DNA of 64,000 nucleotides from assembly GCA_021397835.1 (NCBI GenBank), contig JAJFZO010000747.1:746501-810500 (forward strand). The letters run 5' to 3'. The first letter of the stretch is position 1. The number at the start of each line of letters is the position of its first letter. Origin of the DNA: Moringa oleifera. Taxonomy: Eukaryota; Streptophyta; Magnoliopsida; Brassicales; Moringaceae. Below the pieces are notes generated by a model, which saw nothing but the letters and a program-made list of their open reading frames with translations, was not told the origin of the DNA and did no database searches. A program made the translations under genes and the position numbers. Below are positions 1-13,001 of this stretch, piece after piece.

Positions 1-2129
1 AGAATCAATGAGTGAAGTAGGCAAATTACTTTTTTCTGCTTGAGAGTTCAGTGAAGGGATCTCAGTTGAAGCTCCTTTCATCAAATTCAGACACACCTTG
101 ATAAGGGAATAGTAACAGTTTCCATCAGGAGATGTATAACGTAATCTCGGTGTGCCTGATGCATTCTTCGTAGACTCTATAGTCCATCCCAAATATTTAA
201 GATACTTTCTAACACCAACTTTCAGAGAATTTCTTTGCTGTTTACTATCACTAAGCGCATATGCGGTAACAGCATTGGCACAAAACTCAGCTCCAGGAGC
301 AAGATTTGAGGTAACACGCAGCCAATTTCCAGACTTCCTGATTCCCCTACTTCCAAAGTTCCTCTTGACCATACTAGACTTGATGCAGCAAAATCTGTCA
401 CCGTTTGTTGTACAGCTGATGTCAGAAATTCTGTCTGTAATTGGATGCAGCACAGGCAAAGCCTTAGGTTTCAGAGACACTGCTTTATCATGGCCAGATC
501 CATTTAATTCTGGTAAGATATTCCTTTTTAGATGAAGATCAGTGTTCTTTTGAGGGGGTTGAAAATCAGCTGAGTTTGGATTCATTGCACCAGTACCTAA
601 TGGGTTCTCGGCCACTACAACAGCTCGAGACTGAGCCAAATCTGCTTCATGGTACAAATTTACTCCAGTGGAAGATTGTTCAGAAGCCTCCAGCAAAGGT
701 TGAGATTCTTGCTGAAAGGACCCAGGAAGGGCTAATTCACGGAGGAAAAAGTTCAGAGTGATTTTAATGTTATCATTAATCACCTGCAAAACCAAATCTT
801 CCCACAATGCTCTCCTAGAAGAAGTCCAGTCCCCAACCCTTTGAAGACCCTTTTTCTCCTGCAAATCATACCATATTTGCTTCACAGAAACAGGAATGTA
901 CTGTTCTTCCTCACATTCCTCAATGATTTCAAGCAGCAACCAGGGTCCACGACAATCCCAAGTCTCTGTAGACTCATCCCAGTCCTGAGTTATCCTCAGT
1001 GAGTCAATTCCAACAGTCATTTCATGGCCTAAATCCGGGAAGAATATCCTCCTTTCCTCCATACCAGCTTGATGGTCAAAAATTACACCTTCCCACCAGG
1101 CCTCCTGGTGATACACATCCACACATAATCCATAGGTGAGATCCCATTTTGCAACCAGCAATGGAGGTGGCACAGGCCTTATATATCCGCGAGATTTACG
1201 CCATTTCTTGTTGATGCAACTAATTCCATCTACAATTGGTGAAACATCCACAATATCAACGAGATTATCAGAACCATCCTCGTTAAGAATATGATCGTAT
1301 TTGACAAAACGTTCTTGCTGGTGGCATGCAATAATAGTTCCTGAGTGCCAAGAACCTAGAAACCCATCTTCCAGGCTTCTTACCTAGAAATTTACAAACT
1401 TGTTTAAACAAAACTAGCATTGCTTGAATGCCTTACAAAAAGAATAGATGAGCTCTTGAAGGAAAATAATAATGAGATAGTCTTGGCTCTGCATATGAAG
1501 AAAATCCATCAAAAGCAGACAGTTCAAAACACAGAAGGTAGTAAATTGATCACTAGGCCAATGCACCACAATTCAGTTTCCCAAATTCACTAAATCCTCT
1601 GGCATCTTCCACAATTCATGGAAACAACTACCTTTAGTTCTGCACGCACTGGTACTATAAGCAAATTATTGACTCCAATTTGAAGCATTTAGGTAATCAT
1701 ATGAATAATACCTCAACAGAGAACCGATCTAATTATAGAAATTATTAAAGAAAACCCAAGTTATTACAACATAGTTAAAGGCCTAGAGAGAAGCCTCAAA
1801 ACAAACACTGCATGAATGCCAAATCTAAATAATAGGTCACAAGTGAAATTAAACTCATGATCAGATCAACATTAAAGGGCACAACTTGCTCTAATCAATC
1901 TGATAACCATCTCCGGAACATGGTGTGGAATCCTAATATCAATAAATAAAAGCGAACAAACCGCAACAACCAAAACAAAAACAAGAACAGAGCCCCCTCC
2001 CGAAGAAAGTGAATAAGAACACTCACATTAGTGCATCACCTCAACTTTTTCATGTACAAATGGCTTCCTTTTACCTCGCCCCCTTTTGCGTTTCATGTTA
2101 GAGCCGTGTTCTTCAAAACCCAAGTCCAT
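1..2129 (-). CDS. IDM1-like Agenet/PHD-type chromatin protein, 5' part (partial at window edge)
   Basis: Two exons are visible: exon 1 at 2040-2129 (ATG at 2129) and exon 2 from 1383 down to position 1, still open. The intron 1384-2039 has a GT donor and TTTCTAG acceptor, and the join is in frame, giving 491 codons so far. Residues 1-30 are basic (KRKRGRGKRK), a probable nuclear signal. An Agenet/Tudor-like region follows, with GFLGSWHSGTII, YDHIL, RPVPPP, YGLCVDVY, AWWEGVIFDH, FFPDLG, ITQDWDE and VKQIWYD. Near the left edge VRKYLKYLGWTIE and YTSPDGNCYYSL match the segment that precedes the PHD fingers in plant PHD/GNAT proteins such as IDM1/ROS4. The PHD and acetyltransferase parts would lie outside the window. 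Family membership is well supported. A role in histone reading or acetylation is inferred from the family. Confidence 0.85.
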
Positions 2130-2643
2130 CGTAAGTTATGAGCAAGTGAAAAGCCTGGGACTCCCTCAGTCTTCACTTCTGTCAATACTTGCGTCCCAAT
2201 TAACAGAGAACACACTCCATGCAATCAAAACCGTCTCTTCCGATAGGACCCAACAAACCACCGGCTTTGATTTTTTTTGGGTTTCCTTGACAACAAATGC
2301 GGAATATTACGCTTTGGCCTCCTCTGGTTCAAAATAAAAAATATCAAATTTAATTCCAAGCTGTTGCCATGTCCTCCATTGGCGGTTGCACGATAACAGG
2401 ACGTGCCATGTCGATAAAACCAACCAATGATTGCATGGTCAAGCATGGGCCATCACATCTGCATGGCTTGTGGATGGCCGATACGTACTGATCTTAATGA
2501 ATAATGACCCTCCTATCAGACCGTACTGTCAGATGCGCAAACACCTTTTCTCCTTAAGAGCATCTCCAATCTGGCAGCAACACAAAGTTTTCATGTGCAG
2601 AAAATGGAATCTGGTTTCCAATCAGACTGATAAAGTTTTCATG

Positions 2644-3408
2644 AGCATCTCCAATCTTGATTTTTTTTTAAATTTTATTATATGATTAAATATTTACTAT
2701 CTTTTTAAATTTAAACTATGTTAAGTATTAATAAATAATTAAATATATAAATTATATTATTAAAATTTTTTTGAATTTCAAAATAATATCAATATTTAAT
2801 ATATTATTTAATTATTTAACATATTTTTATTAATTATTACATTTTGATATTATATTTTTTTACATAAAATATTTAAAAATTATGAATTAAATAAAAATTT
2901 GTGATATAAATAATTTGGACTTCCAATAAATATAATAAATTTAATTTTCACCTTAATTAAAATCATAACTCAAATAAATGTAACAATAAATTAAAAATTA
3001 CAACAAATTTAAATTGTAATATTAATTAAATCTAAATTAGATAGAATAAATGCAAAATCTAGTTGAAAAAAATTGGGTAGAAAAAAGATTAGTTAAGAAA
3101 TTAGGTAGATAAAATTAGTAGTTGAAAATACTATATAGTTCTAAAAATTAAATGAATAAAACTTAGGTTGATAAATTATTAGTTTTGTAAAATTACTTAA
3201 GAAATTTAATTAATTAAAAACATTTTAGTATCTCAAATTAACTTATTGAAAATTCAGATCAAATTAATTATTTATTATCTTTAATAAAATAATTAATATT
3301 TTAAATATTATTTATTGATAGTTATTATGAGATATTATTAAATAATATTTGTTGCACTAATTTGACGTAATGGATTGGAGGTAAAAAAAATTGGTGTTGA
3401 AATATTCT

Positions 3409-3450
<42 letters not shown>

Positions 3451-3502
3451 ATTAATATCAAAATGGTGTTAACTTTAATTAGTGTAAAAAATTGGAGATG
3501 CT
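2644..3502. mobile_element. MITE-like element with GAGCATCTCCAAT terminal repeats
   Basis: The 12-mer agcatctccaat at 2644-2655 is matched by its exact inverse attggagatgct at 3491-3502. The similarity extends inward with mismatches and runs of T/A on both sides. The ~860 bases between are AT-rich and non-coding, as expected for a non-autonomous DNA transposon. A second, solo copy of the left end (gagcatctccaatctgg) lies at about 2560, so two insertions or a partial duplication may be present. No clear target-site duplication could be fixed by eye. Confidence 0.55.
3411..3450. repeat. (AT)n/(GTAT)n microsatellite
   Basis: About 16 AT dinucleotides are followed by GTATGTAT inside the MITE-like element. 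It is probably polymorphic. No function is suggested. Confidence 0.9.
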
Positions 3503-4616
3503 TTTTACGAGCGTAAAAAAAAAAAAAGAAAAAATTGTGCTTGATGGGAAAATTAATTTTCATAAGTAAAACCCTTAGATTAAGTAAATTTTAATACTAA
3601 TATATAGTTTCTCATAAATAACTCATTATTACATAAATGATAGTTTAATATAATTTTGTTTTCCAATAATGTTAATTTTAATAATTTATTTGCCATGACT
3701 TAATTTTACCATCCTTATTTTGCAATGGTGATTTAATATAAAAAAAAAATGTATTAAATTTAGATTTGCTGCAACTTAGGAGATTTTCTATGATTTGTAT
3801 CTTGATATTTTTCAAATATGAGAATTCAAGAAAATTTTTAAAATAAGAGACGATAATATATTGATTTTTTTAATAAAAGTTTAATGCCTTTGTTGTATTT
3901 GATTCTCTATTTACTTCGTGCTTAAACTAGATTGTTAAAAAAATAGTTTATTCACTTTTAATTTATATTTATTTAAATTTTTTAAAAAATTAAATTATTA
4001 TACTAACATAATTATCTCAATGCGTGAATATCTTCAATATAAATTTATTTATTGATATTTATCATAATATTTTTTTAAGGACTTATCATATTATATAATA
4101 TATTTTAAATTCTAAATTTTAATTCTAAAAACTAAATCTCAAAATAAGGGATGATATCAAAAGTCATAATCCACACTTCCATTTTTGGATATTTATGATA
4201 TTATAATGTATATAATATTATTTTAAAAAATTAATTTTATAATCATATTTTTATTATTTAAAAACAAATTTATTACTTCATGAAATAACTGTGAAAATCT
4301 TGCATAATCTTTACTTTTAATTTTATTAAATTAGTACTTACAATAATTTCATTAAAAAATTCAGTATCATTCAAATCATCAGGAGATTCTCATCCATCAT
4401 CTAATTGCCATTCACTCCATGTAAAATAGTTCCTGTCCTTTCCTAATGTATTAAGCTCAAAATACACACAACTCCTTTCACAACACTGAAACAAAGATCA
4501 AGGGGAAACTCTAATTGATCTTCACTGTTCACAGACAGACCACAAAGAGAGAAACATATATGTGATACTGTATATATTGCAGAAGGAGAATATACAAAGT
4601 TAACAAGCTTCAAGCT

Positions 4617-6776
4617 TCAAGCATCAGGGAGCTTGAACCTGTCAAGCCCAACCTTACATCCCACAGTACTTACATCTTCCAGCACCTGTGCCCGGAATTC
4701 TGTATAAGTGAAAGGCTTGTACTTGGAGCTCCTGATGACACAGTCCGGAGCTGGGAACACAAAGTAGCAGATGGAGTATCTCTCCTTTTGCTTGGCCACC
4801 TTGACTTTGTGCATCACGCTTATGTACTCATCATTGCTCATGGCCTGATTCAGAACAGATCATCAGACATGTTACTAAACTGAGCTAATTCATCATAGCA
4901 ACAGTATCGGTTATTTAAGTGCATGAATATAGAAGATATGGACCTGTGTCATGTCTCCAATGTTGACAAGGAGAGTGCTGGGGACAGGTTTTACATTCAG
5001 CCATTGATTGTCCTTTAGAATTTCTAGTCCACCCACTTGGTCTTCTGTCAATATGGAGAGGACTGAGCTGTCTGAATGCACTTCCATGCCTAACCCCTCA
5101 TCGGAAACAGGATACCTGTGAACACGTACAATTCCAGTTGATTCTGATAAATAAGACCTGGAAGTTCCAGGATCAAGATTGAGGTTCTTTGCCATAGCTT
5201 CAAATAGAGTTGCAGCCAGTCTTGCCAGGTGCCGTCCATATTCCTCTATCAATGCTCTGCCGAAAGGATAGACATCAGGCAACCTTGATAAGCATAATTC
5301 ATGAAATAAACTTAAAGGACACAGAATTTTTGTTTAATTAGAGAGACATGCAGATGGAGGATATTGCATGAACAATCAAGATATGACGAGTTTCTAGCTC
5401 AAATGTACAGTAGCACTGCACTAACCATGAACATGGAAGTGAAGGTTGATGACAGCAAAAGCCCGTTTCTTTCAGAAGGGCATAATCAAAAACTTTATCT
5501 TTTAGGTTGAAGATAGTGGATGATACTCAGACAAGAACAAGGACAGATTAAATTTGCTAGAAATAAAGTCATATTGTGCTGGGCCAGTGTGTCACTGTGC
5601 TGCTTTATCAATCATACCGGCAAAAAGGTGGCGTAAGCTTGAATCCTTTATATGTTCTTACTAAATTTCTTTACCAACTAAAGTGACTTGAAGAGGAGTC
5701 TAGAACCTGGCAAAAATGAAATTACCCAACAATAAATACTAAAAAAGTGAAGCTTTAAACGGTCAGAGATATTGGAGCCCTAAAAATCACATGGATGCCA
5801 AATTGCTAATCTGATGAACTGAACAGTGAATGCCCACCTAGAAGTTGAGCAAATAGAGCCCCCTCTCACTCAAATTAAGGCTTTCCACAAATGCATTCCT
5901 CTTGTAATACTGGCGTGGGATGTGTTTGGGAACAGTGAAAATCTGCTGCAGTACTCACCTAGTTCTGACAGCATATTCTTCTTGGGGGTGTCAATGTCAT
6001 GGTAACATCGCACAATTTCTTCATTGAGAATCCGATTTATCAAGTACCCTTTTGAGAAAAATACACCTAATTGAACAGTAGGATGCTTTTGATGGGAAAC
6101 ACAACTTGAGTTGTAAAAAAAAGAGTGGTGAAAAATGACAGCGCTTTTGTTTGCAAGAAAAATGGAATGGGGTCTGGCTTGGAACTTGACAATCTAATCA
6201 TGTCTTTTCATGGGTGTTATTGCTCGAGCACAAAGAATACAAATCTTCAAAGATCCACAAGAAGGGACAAGAACCAAATCAAAAGGGCGAATTGTACCTG
6301 AAAGATTCAAGCATGGGGTCTTGAGCTTGAAACAGTGAAATTTCACTTAGAGGAACATGGAGGCCCTCAACCAAGTTGATATTTTGGCGATCTCCATGTA
6401 AGGCTGCCCCAGATGGGGTAAGGGCAGGGGTACCCCAAAAGTAAGACAGAGGGCTAGTGAATAAGGCCTGTTTGGATTCGTATGAGAGAGCCAAAAGGCT
6501 TTTGGCATGCTCATGAATTCTGTTCAAAAGGCCAAGAGGAACCCCATGGTTAACCAAACGAAACAGGCCCCAGTGAACACAAGCCTCTCGAAGCTTGTCC
6601 AGGTCTAGGCACTGAAGATCCACCACTGGTATCAGATCATCCAGGCCCTCTGTATCCTTCACAGAGTCACCTGGGTCACCCTGGTTCTGGCTCTGGTTGA
6701 TGCTTTCACCATTGTATTCCCTCTTCAGTTGGCGAAGGACGGGTGGGTAGGATTCGAGGTTCTTCATTTCAGACAT
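4617..6776 (-). CDS. 2-oxoglutarate/Fe(II)-dependent dioxygenase (DOXC class)
   Basis: Three exons: 6298-6776, 4944-5283 and 4617-4844. All junctions are GT-AG and the phases agree, giving 348 aa, usual for the family. Residues ~48-80 form the DIOX_N region (IPVVDL, WGLFRLVNHGVP). The catalytic domain shows the iron ligands H229 and D231 (HSD) and H285 (VMHKVKV), with the 2-oxoglutarate-binding pair R295/S297 (RYS). The H-D to H spacing of 54 residues is normal. The protein is cytosolic in type, with no signal peptide. Plants use such enzymes to oxidise gibberellins, auxin and specialised metabolites. The closest-looking annotations are gibberellin 2-/20-oxidase-like, but no residue I can see fixes the substrate. 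Intron 1 (5284-6297) is ~1 kb. Confidence 0.88.
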
Positions 6777-7680
6777 TACCCTCTTGTTTCTCTGTCGCCT
6801 CCTGGTGACTGACTATAAAAACAATGACCTTAGCGAACCTGGTTTTGTTCTCAGTGGGGATCAGCTTGCCCTTTCGACTGTGTGGAAACACGTGGTTCTT
6901 CACCTACTCTCTGCTTCCTTCTTCTTTGTCCCTTGCATCAGAAAAATCCAGAGGCTTTGATGGGAACCAGCAGCAACTTGGGTTTATATCTCCTTCTTTA
7001 TTACCTTCTAAATTAAGTGGACATAAAAGGACAAACTTTTTTCTGTCATATCCGGTAGTTTTTCCTTCTATGAAGTGTAACGCATATGCAACAATGAGCC
7101 AAATGAGCAATGAAACAGATTTGGAAACAGTAAGTATGGGCACTGAATGTTTACCTTATTCAGCACTGCCAGCAGCCACAGATAATAAGCATTCCATACA
7201 GAGAAAAAGAGACACACACAGAGACAGAGACAGAGACGGAGGGATAGACCGAAAAGAAGAAGAAAACTTATATTATAATCAGAACTAAATCATCACAAAT
7301 CAGCCCTTAAGAAAGCAAGCTGCTGTTACAGTCTGCTTGATCTTTTGACAGTTAAAATATTTATGCGACGAGTGCTCCGTTACTAAACGGATATTGACGG
7401 GTCAAACTATGACTTTGACGCCAAAAAGAATTTTTAATGTCATTAAAATAGTTATTATATTAATTAAATCATTTAATTAATTAGATTAATTGTTTATTAA
7501 TTAAATTAATTAATATTTTTTAAGAAAAATTTGATTAAGGGGCTTCCCTGACCCAATAAGTATTAGGTCCATGTCTGTTATGGGGGGCAGAAAAAGCCCA
7601 AGAATATTAGGGCTCAATCTAGCCCAAGGTTGCCAGCCTACCCGTACTACAAGCCGGCCCCTCTCGGCCTCCCTCGATCC
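6777..7680. promoter_or_regulatory. Shared 5' region between the divergent dioxygenase and PHF5A genes
   Basis: About 0.9 kb separates the dioxygenase start (minus strand) from the PHF5A leader (plus strand), so this is a candidate bidirectional promoter. Near the PHF5A side, AGCCCA/GGGCTC motifs repeat at 7597-7626, similar to site-II elements common in housekeeping genes. A TTTTTATAG-type box lies just upstream of the dioxygenase ATG on the minus strand. Open frames here look like chance. Confidence 0.45.
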
Positions 7681-9264
7681 TTCTTCCTCTCTTCGTTCTC
7701 TCTCAAGCGCACGGAGATACAGAGAGGGAGGTGTTGTTTCATTCAGGCGCAGGTTAGCGACTCCAGTGGGCACAGGTTAGCGTTGTCTTCTTTCTATGCT
7801 TTTTACTACGGAGCTATTGTTGAAGGTGTGTTGGTTGGCGTGCTACCTTTGTTTTTCTTTTGGTTCCGTCAGAAGCTTTTTTTTTTTTTTTTGTGAGAGT
7901 TCGAGACTTTGAAAATTAGGTATCTTTTGCATTCATTTTGTTATGTGTATTTTGAATAGATGCCCGTTTGGGTGTTGATGAATTTCTATGAAGGCTCAGA
8001 ATGTGTGTTTCATTTCCTATGTTGGAAAATTGTTTTTCTGGAGCTGAAAATGGGGAGTTTGTAGGATTGTTTTGTTTTCATTTGAAGTTAATATGTTTGG
8101 TGTGAGGTTTGGAGCACAGTTGACCTGAACACTTGTTTCTCACTGAGCTGAGCTCGAATATCCACTAGTTCTTCTTGGCTTGGGTTTGTTTTGCATCTAG
8201 CTTATTTAGCTCTGAGTGGCTCCACTTTAAATTGGACTCTTACCTTACCAACTAGATAGCAAGGGAGTGCACCAACTTCATTCCGAATTTGAATGTGCCA
8301 TCTTTATGAGGGTATTAAGAGGCATGATAGATATAGGATTTCTTTCTTATTGCTTGACTAAGTTTAGCTGTACTCTTGAGTTTCTGAATTCTGGAAGACA
8401 TTTTTGGAACTGGGAAAACTTAAAGAAAAGTTAACCACACTCTGTAGCTTGGTAGGATACAGATGGATGTTTTATTCATTATTTGTAGAATTTGTAAATC
8501 ATGTGCAAATGGGAATTATTCGCTGGTATTGGCTAGATTATTGTATGGAGATGGAATGTGATGTTCTTAAGTGTTATTTTATCTTGGAGTCATGTTTTCC
8601 TGGCAAACTCGGAAGATATGCTCTGTCTCTTGCCATGTTATGCTGTGTGAAATTCATTTTTTATATTTAATATGGGCATGTGATTGATCTGGTGTGTCCA
8701 TGAAGCATGTCCACACACATGCACAGAGGTTTATGAATATTATTTTTGCAATTCTTTTTCCCCCCAGTTGTGATAGGGGTTCTTCTGTGTATAATTGACT
8801 GTTCATATTGTAAGTCTTTTCCTTCAATGAAGGAACTAGCTAGGTGTTTTTCTCTCTGACCATGGGGTTGAGTTTGGGTATGGCTGTCTTACGTTCTGAA
8901 ATTTGAAACCAGAACAACCCATGGTGTATAAGTTCATCCATTTGGCAGCAAAAGGTTCTAACCTGGGGCCCATAATGTGCAAAATACATTAGCCTTATAA
9001 TATGATGAACTACGTTAAAGTCGAAGTTGATGATTATATGATTGTTCCAATTGAATTTATTCTTGGTTTACGTTTTATCACTAGACATTAGTAGTTCTTG
9101 CTGATATTCTTCTTTTAGTGCTACTAAAGAAAAAGTGTATCCGTCATGGAGTCTGCTAAGTGTTGTGCATCCAGGCTGCTCTCCTTTGATTTAATTGGTG
9201 TGCTGATAAATTATTTGGCATGAGAAGTTTGAAGCTTTTTGTATGGTTGGATGTCTATCTGCAG
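7680..9264 (+). other. PHF5A 5' UTR exon and leader intron
   Basis: The PHF5A start codon is preceded by the acceptor TCTATCTGCAG at 9264. Upstream, two near-identical donors (CAG|GTTAGCG) lie at 7752/7753 and 7775/7776, giving a leader intron of ~1.5 kb. The leader exon would be the CT-rich stretch at ~7680-7775. The intron is T-rich and has no coding potential. Intron placement is inferred from splice signals only. Confidence 0.6.
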
Positions 9265-9308
9265 GTCACAGACATACAGATACAAAGCAGTAGCTTCTTG
9301 CGGAAAAT

Positions 9309-9641
9309 ATGGCCAAGCATCATCCTGATTTGATTATGTGCAGGAAGCAGCCAGGTATTGCAATTGGACGACTTTGCGAGAAGTGTGATGGGAAGTGTGT
9401 AATCTGTGATTCCTATGTGCGTCCTTGCACACTTGTACGAGTTTGTGATGAGTGCAACTATGGGTCCTTCCAGGGACGGTGTGTCATTTGTGGAGGTGTA
9501 GGAATTTCTGATGCTTACTACTGCAAAGAATGCACACAGCAAGAGAAAGACAGGGATGGTTGCCCCAAAATTGTTAATCTGGGTAGTGCGAAAACGGATC
9601 TCTTCTATGAGCGTAAGAAATATGGTTTCAAAAAAAGATGA
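9309..9641 (+). CDS. PHF5A: PHF5A/Rds3-like SF3b subunit
   Basis: A single-exon frame of 110 aa, the standard length of this near-invariant protein. It begins [16 protein letters not shown] and ends YGFKKR. Cysteines come in CxxC pairs (CEKC, CVIC, CDEC, CVIC, CKEC), forming the zinc-bound knot of the family. PHF5A sits in the SF3b complex of the U2 snRNP next to SF3B1 and helps recognise the intron branch point in the nucleus. The start is fixed by family length and by the acceptor 45 bases upstream. The downstream neighbours (PSY-type peptides, then NDA) match the Arabidopsis order. Confidence 0.97.
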   Translation: MAKHHPDLIMCRKQPGIAIGRLCEKCDGKCVICDSYVRPCTLVRVCDECNYGSFQGRCVICGGVGISDAYYCKECTQQEKDRDGCPKIVNLGSAKTDLFYERKKYGFKKR

Positions 9642-12600
9642 GGACTGCTGGATGGTTGTATCTGTTAAGAGTTCTTTTGTCTTGTTATTTGCGTAATTTG
9701 CTAAACTGAAGATAACAAATTCTAAATTGTGGGAACTATATTTTAGATATTGAGCTTGTGCCCGTGGTAACTGTAGGCATTTGCTAAGGATGACTCTGTG
9801 GTGGTGACTGAATTAAACTGTCAACTATGGAAAGAACTATTTATAATCTAACAGATTTGGTTCTACTTGATCTTACTTAGTTTTCCTTAAGCATGCTATT
9901 CGATTTATAGATCTCAGCAATGGAACTTTGGTGGTGCTTGGACTTTGGTCGGCCAAGTCTTCTGTTTTTCCTTTATCAGCAACCCAATTCATGTAAATGA
10001 CTTTTCTCTTGAAAATATGTCATTTTGACTTTCAAATTTTAGCGGTTCAACAACATTAAATTGATAATATGCAGTTTAGCTGCATCTGGGTTTCTATATG
10101 TGCTTCTGTTGTGCACTCATGAGCTTGTCTGTTAGTAGCACCGTCGGTGGTGGTTTTTCTCGTATTAATAACCATGTTTCTTTAATAATGTTCATGGATG
10201 ACGAGACCTTGATGTTAGTGGGTAAGTCAAAATATCTAACAACCATGAAATTTGTAGTTCGTGTTCCTTCCTGTATCATTGTTTCTGGTTTTTTTCTAGG
10301 GCTTTGGGGATGGTAATGTTATCCTTTCTGCATCACCACTGGTTGCCTACCACCATTCCCCACAGTCACTGTCACCTTGTGCAACAAAGCTGTGGTAGTG
10401 CCCTGCACAAACTTGATCTCCAGGAAAAGGAAAAAACTGGCCAGTCAAACCATTTAGAGGGATTGGAATTTGTGGAAGATGATGTTTCTTGAAGGATTCA
10501 TTCAATAATTTATCCTTTTCTGAGTTGCATTGTTCATTATGCACAAATAGCGCAGGTGTCTCAGAGACAGAGTTCTTCTCTAGTGGCTACGCTGCACTGT
10601 AATTGTGTGAATACTTTCAGAATCCATACATGATCACTCAAGAGGCTTGCATGGTGCCTTTGACTTGGATAAAAGGGAGAGAGATAGATACAGGAAATGT
10701 CAACATTTCTGAGGGATACTCTGCAGGATTCCTGCACATGACCTTCTGCTTCAGCCACAGAAATCCCTATCCATTCAGTATCCACGCTATTGGGCTATGT
10801 AATCTCACTGTTTATTCTGGTAGGCAAAGGCTTTTAGATTGGTGCCCCAAAGTTGACAAAATTCATGCTCTTAGTCATTGTTTATCATTGCAATTCTACA
10901 GTGATGCCAACAAGAGGGAATGGTGCAATAGGAGGTGTCATTTTCTCCATGAATTTGCTGAGAACCCATTTTGACTGGAAAGCAATTTCTGGATCCAATT
11001 GAAAAAGGATTTCAACTTGACTTCACAGATTGCTGTTTGCTGAGATACCTAGCCCAATTTTTTATTTATTTTTACGGTTTCATCCACTCAAGCTTCTGCT
11101 CAAGAAAAGAGGAAAGCAAAAGCTTCTGTCAACTTTGGTGAGTTCTGGTAATGGATGAACAGTTGTATCTTGAAGGGTCAAATAATTCCCACTGACACAA
11201 TTGTGTAATCTTATCAACACAAACAATTGACAGATGATTGAGGAATAGATTGCGATTTTAGTAATCATGGTATTGTTTATTTGACCATCACCACGATACT
11301 TTGGAAGAAAACTTACATTTTAATCACATTAAACTTGCTTCTTCAAGAATTTTGGGTGGCTTATCAAATCAAGATCTCTCTTAATGTTATCCATTTTAGA
11401 TAACAGAGACCAGTTTGAAAGGTTTTTCTGATCAAAGTTGAGCTGTACTACCGTAACTTAAGATTTCAAGTTGCTGCTTAACTTAATGTTGTTCAGATTT
11501 AGCAACACAGAAGACTTAAATCCTTACTGGAAAGCAACAAGAATCAAATCATTACCAGAGAAAAATATGTAAATTAGTTTGACAAAGAGGCTGGTACGAT
11601 GAACTAAGCCTTGGTAATCTCTTAATTTTCGGGGCAAAGTGTCCCTAATCTTAGCTTTTTTCCGGAGATTGTGTCTTGTAATTACCAAAAATGGAGGCAG
11701 TAGAGCATTGTAAGTCAAAATGAGGAGGACACCCACTGCTTAAATTCCATTGTTTATTGATATTAATCAAGTCAAAAAGGTTGAATATTATAGGACATAA
11801 ACCTAGTTGAGAAGCAGGGTGTTCATTGTGTAGGAAGCATCATGGCACTGCCAAGCTGGTAGTGATAAAGTCATAATCATAGCTTTTGGAAGTGGAAACC
11901 AAAGGGGTGGGTGGTGCAGGAAAGTGTCATTGCCTTAACATATGCAACAAGCCCCATTGTCCTCAGTGCTTATTACAATGAAATTAGAGCTCTTAATTGA
12001 CTCATTAAGCCAATAATAATTTACTGATGTTTAAAGATTTATAGTTTCAAAAATTTATTTAGAGTTTTTGTTGTCGAGAGATGTATTTTAATTATTTATT
12101 TTATTAAATTATTACATATTATAAGTTCTTTAAAAAAGTAAGACATTTCAAATCAACAGCAAATTAAAATTATTTGAAGATCTTCTTTTAAATTCATGAA
12201 AATATAATTTTCGAAATTTTTGTTAAGAAAATACTTATTTTATTAAAGATTAAAACTTCGTGTTTTATGATGAAATTTATCTCATAATTGACTATTAAGC
12301 TAATAATAACTATCATTATTTTACCGTTGATTAAGGTACATAGTTTCATAAACACCCTTCAGGATTTTCCGGAAAATTGTTATTAGAATTCATCTTAAAT
12401 GCATTAAAGATCAAAATTTTTTCTATATTGTGATCTAAACATGATTAAATAAGTAATAAACAGATCGAGAAGACAAAATTCTGACTTTTTTTTTTTAAAT
12501 TAGAGATTGTAATTTTAGTAAAGAAAAACAAAATACATTTAGATGGGGTTTCCAAGAATCTAGAATAGAATAGAGGGTACTTTACCAAAGCTCCAAATGG

Positions 12601-12857
12601 AAAAAAGATGACGACTTTAGCGGAAAATAATAACGAAAAAAGGAAGTAAAAGCCAATGATGGCTTTGTAGCGAAGGAAGAAAGAGGGAGGCGAAGGGGTT
12701 GACCCAGAGAAGGAAATGGAGCGTCCAGATGCACTAAGGAGAGGGCTGTTCGTGTTCATGTGTCAAACGTGGCATCCATGATTTGATGCAGACGTCAACG
12801 CTCTTCGCTTCAACACTCTTCCGCCACCTGGCGTCCCGCGTACTACGATCCCTACCT
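9642..12857. other. Intergenic region between PHF5A and the peptide array
   Basis: The first 200-300 bases are probably PHF5A 3' UTR. The rest is moderately AT-rich. A frame at 10603-10974 (123 codons) and shorter ones at 10304-10492 and 11524-11736 show no motif I recognise, no supporting splice structure and no homology I can recall. From about 12450 the sequence leads into the promoter of peptide gene 1. I see no supported gene here. Confidence 0.5.
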
Positions 12858-12865
12858 CTATAAAT
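12858..12865 (+). promoter_or_regulatory. TATA box of peptide gene 1
   Basis: The sequence ctataaat lies ~145 bases upstream of the start codon, followed at ~30-45 bases by GA-rich sequence that would hold the transcription start. The position suits a plant TATA box and agrees with the plus-strand gene model. Confidence 0.6.
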
Positions 12866-13001
12866 CTGCGTGTTTGTGCGTGGGTTCGAGAGGGAGAGAG
12901 AGATTGTCTTTGTCTTCATCACTGCATCGGGTTGTCACTACCAACAAGAGATTTAAGGGACACGAACGCAGAGAGACAGGAAAATGAAGAGAGAAAGAAA
13001 G

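Larger units (their letters stand above)
2130..4616. other. AT-rich intergenic region
   Basis: The first ~400 bases are the upstream region of the IDM1-like gene on the minus strand. The rest is strongly AT-rich and has no credible coding frame. It holds the MITE-like element and the AT microsatellite listed separately. The last ~150 bases should be the 3' UTR of the dioxygenase gene. No other gene is visible. Confidence 0.6.

Noticed and set aside
152..535. 127-codon plus-strand frame
   Set aside because: It is the antisense shadow of the IDM1-like exon, whose minus-strand frame has clear Agenet-family motifs.
10603..10974. 123-codon open frame downstream of PHF5A
   Set aside because: No recognisable motif, no splice partners, and an atypical mix of Cys/His without a domain pattern. 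Treated as chance or non-coding transcript.
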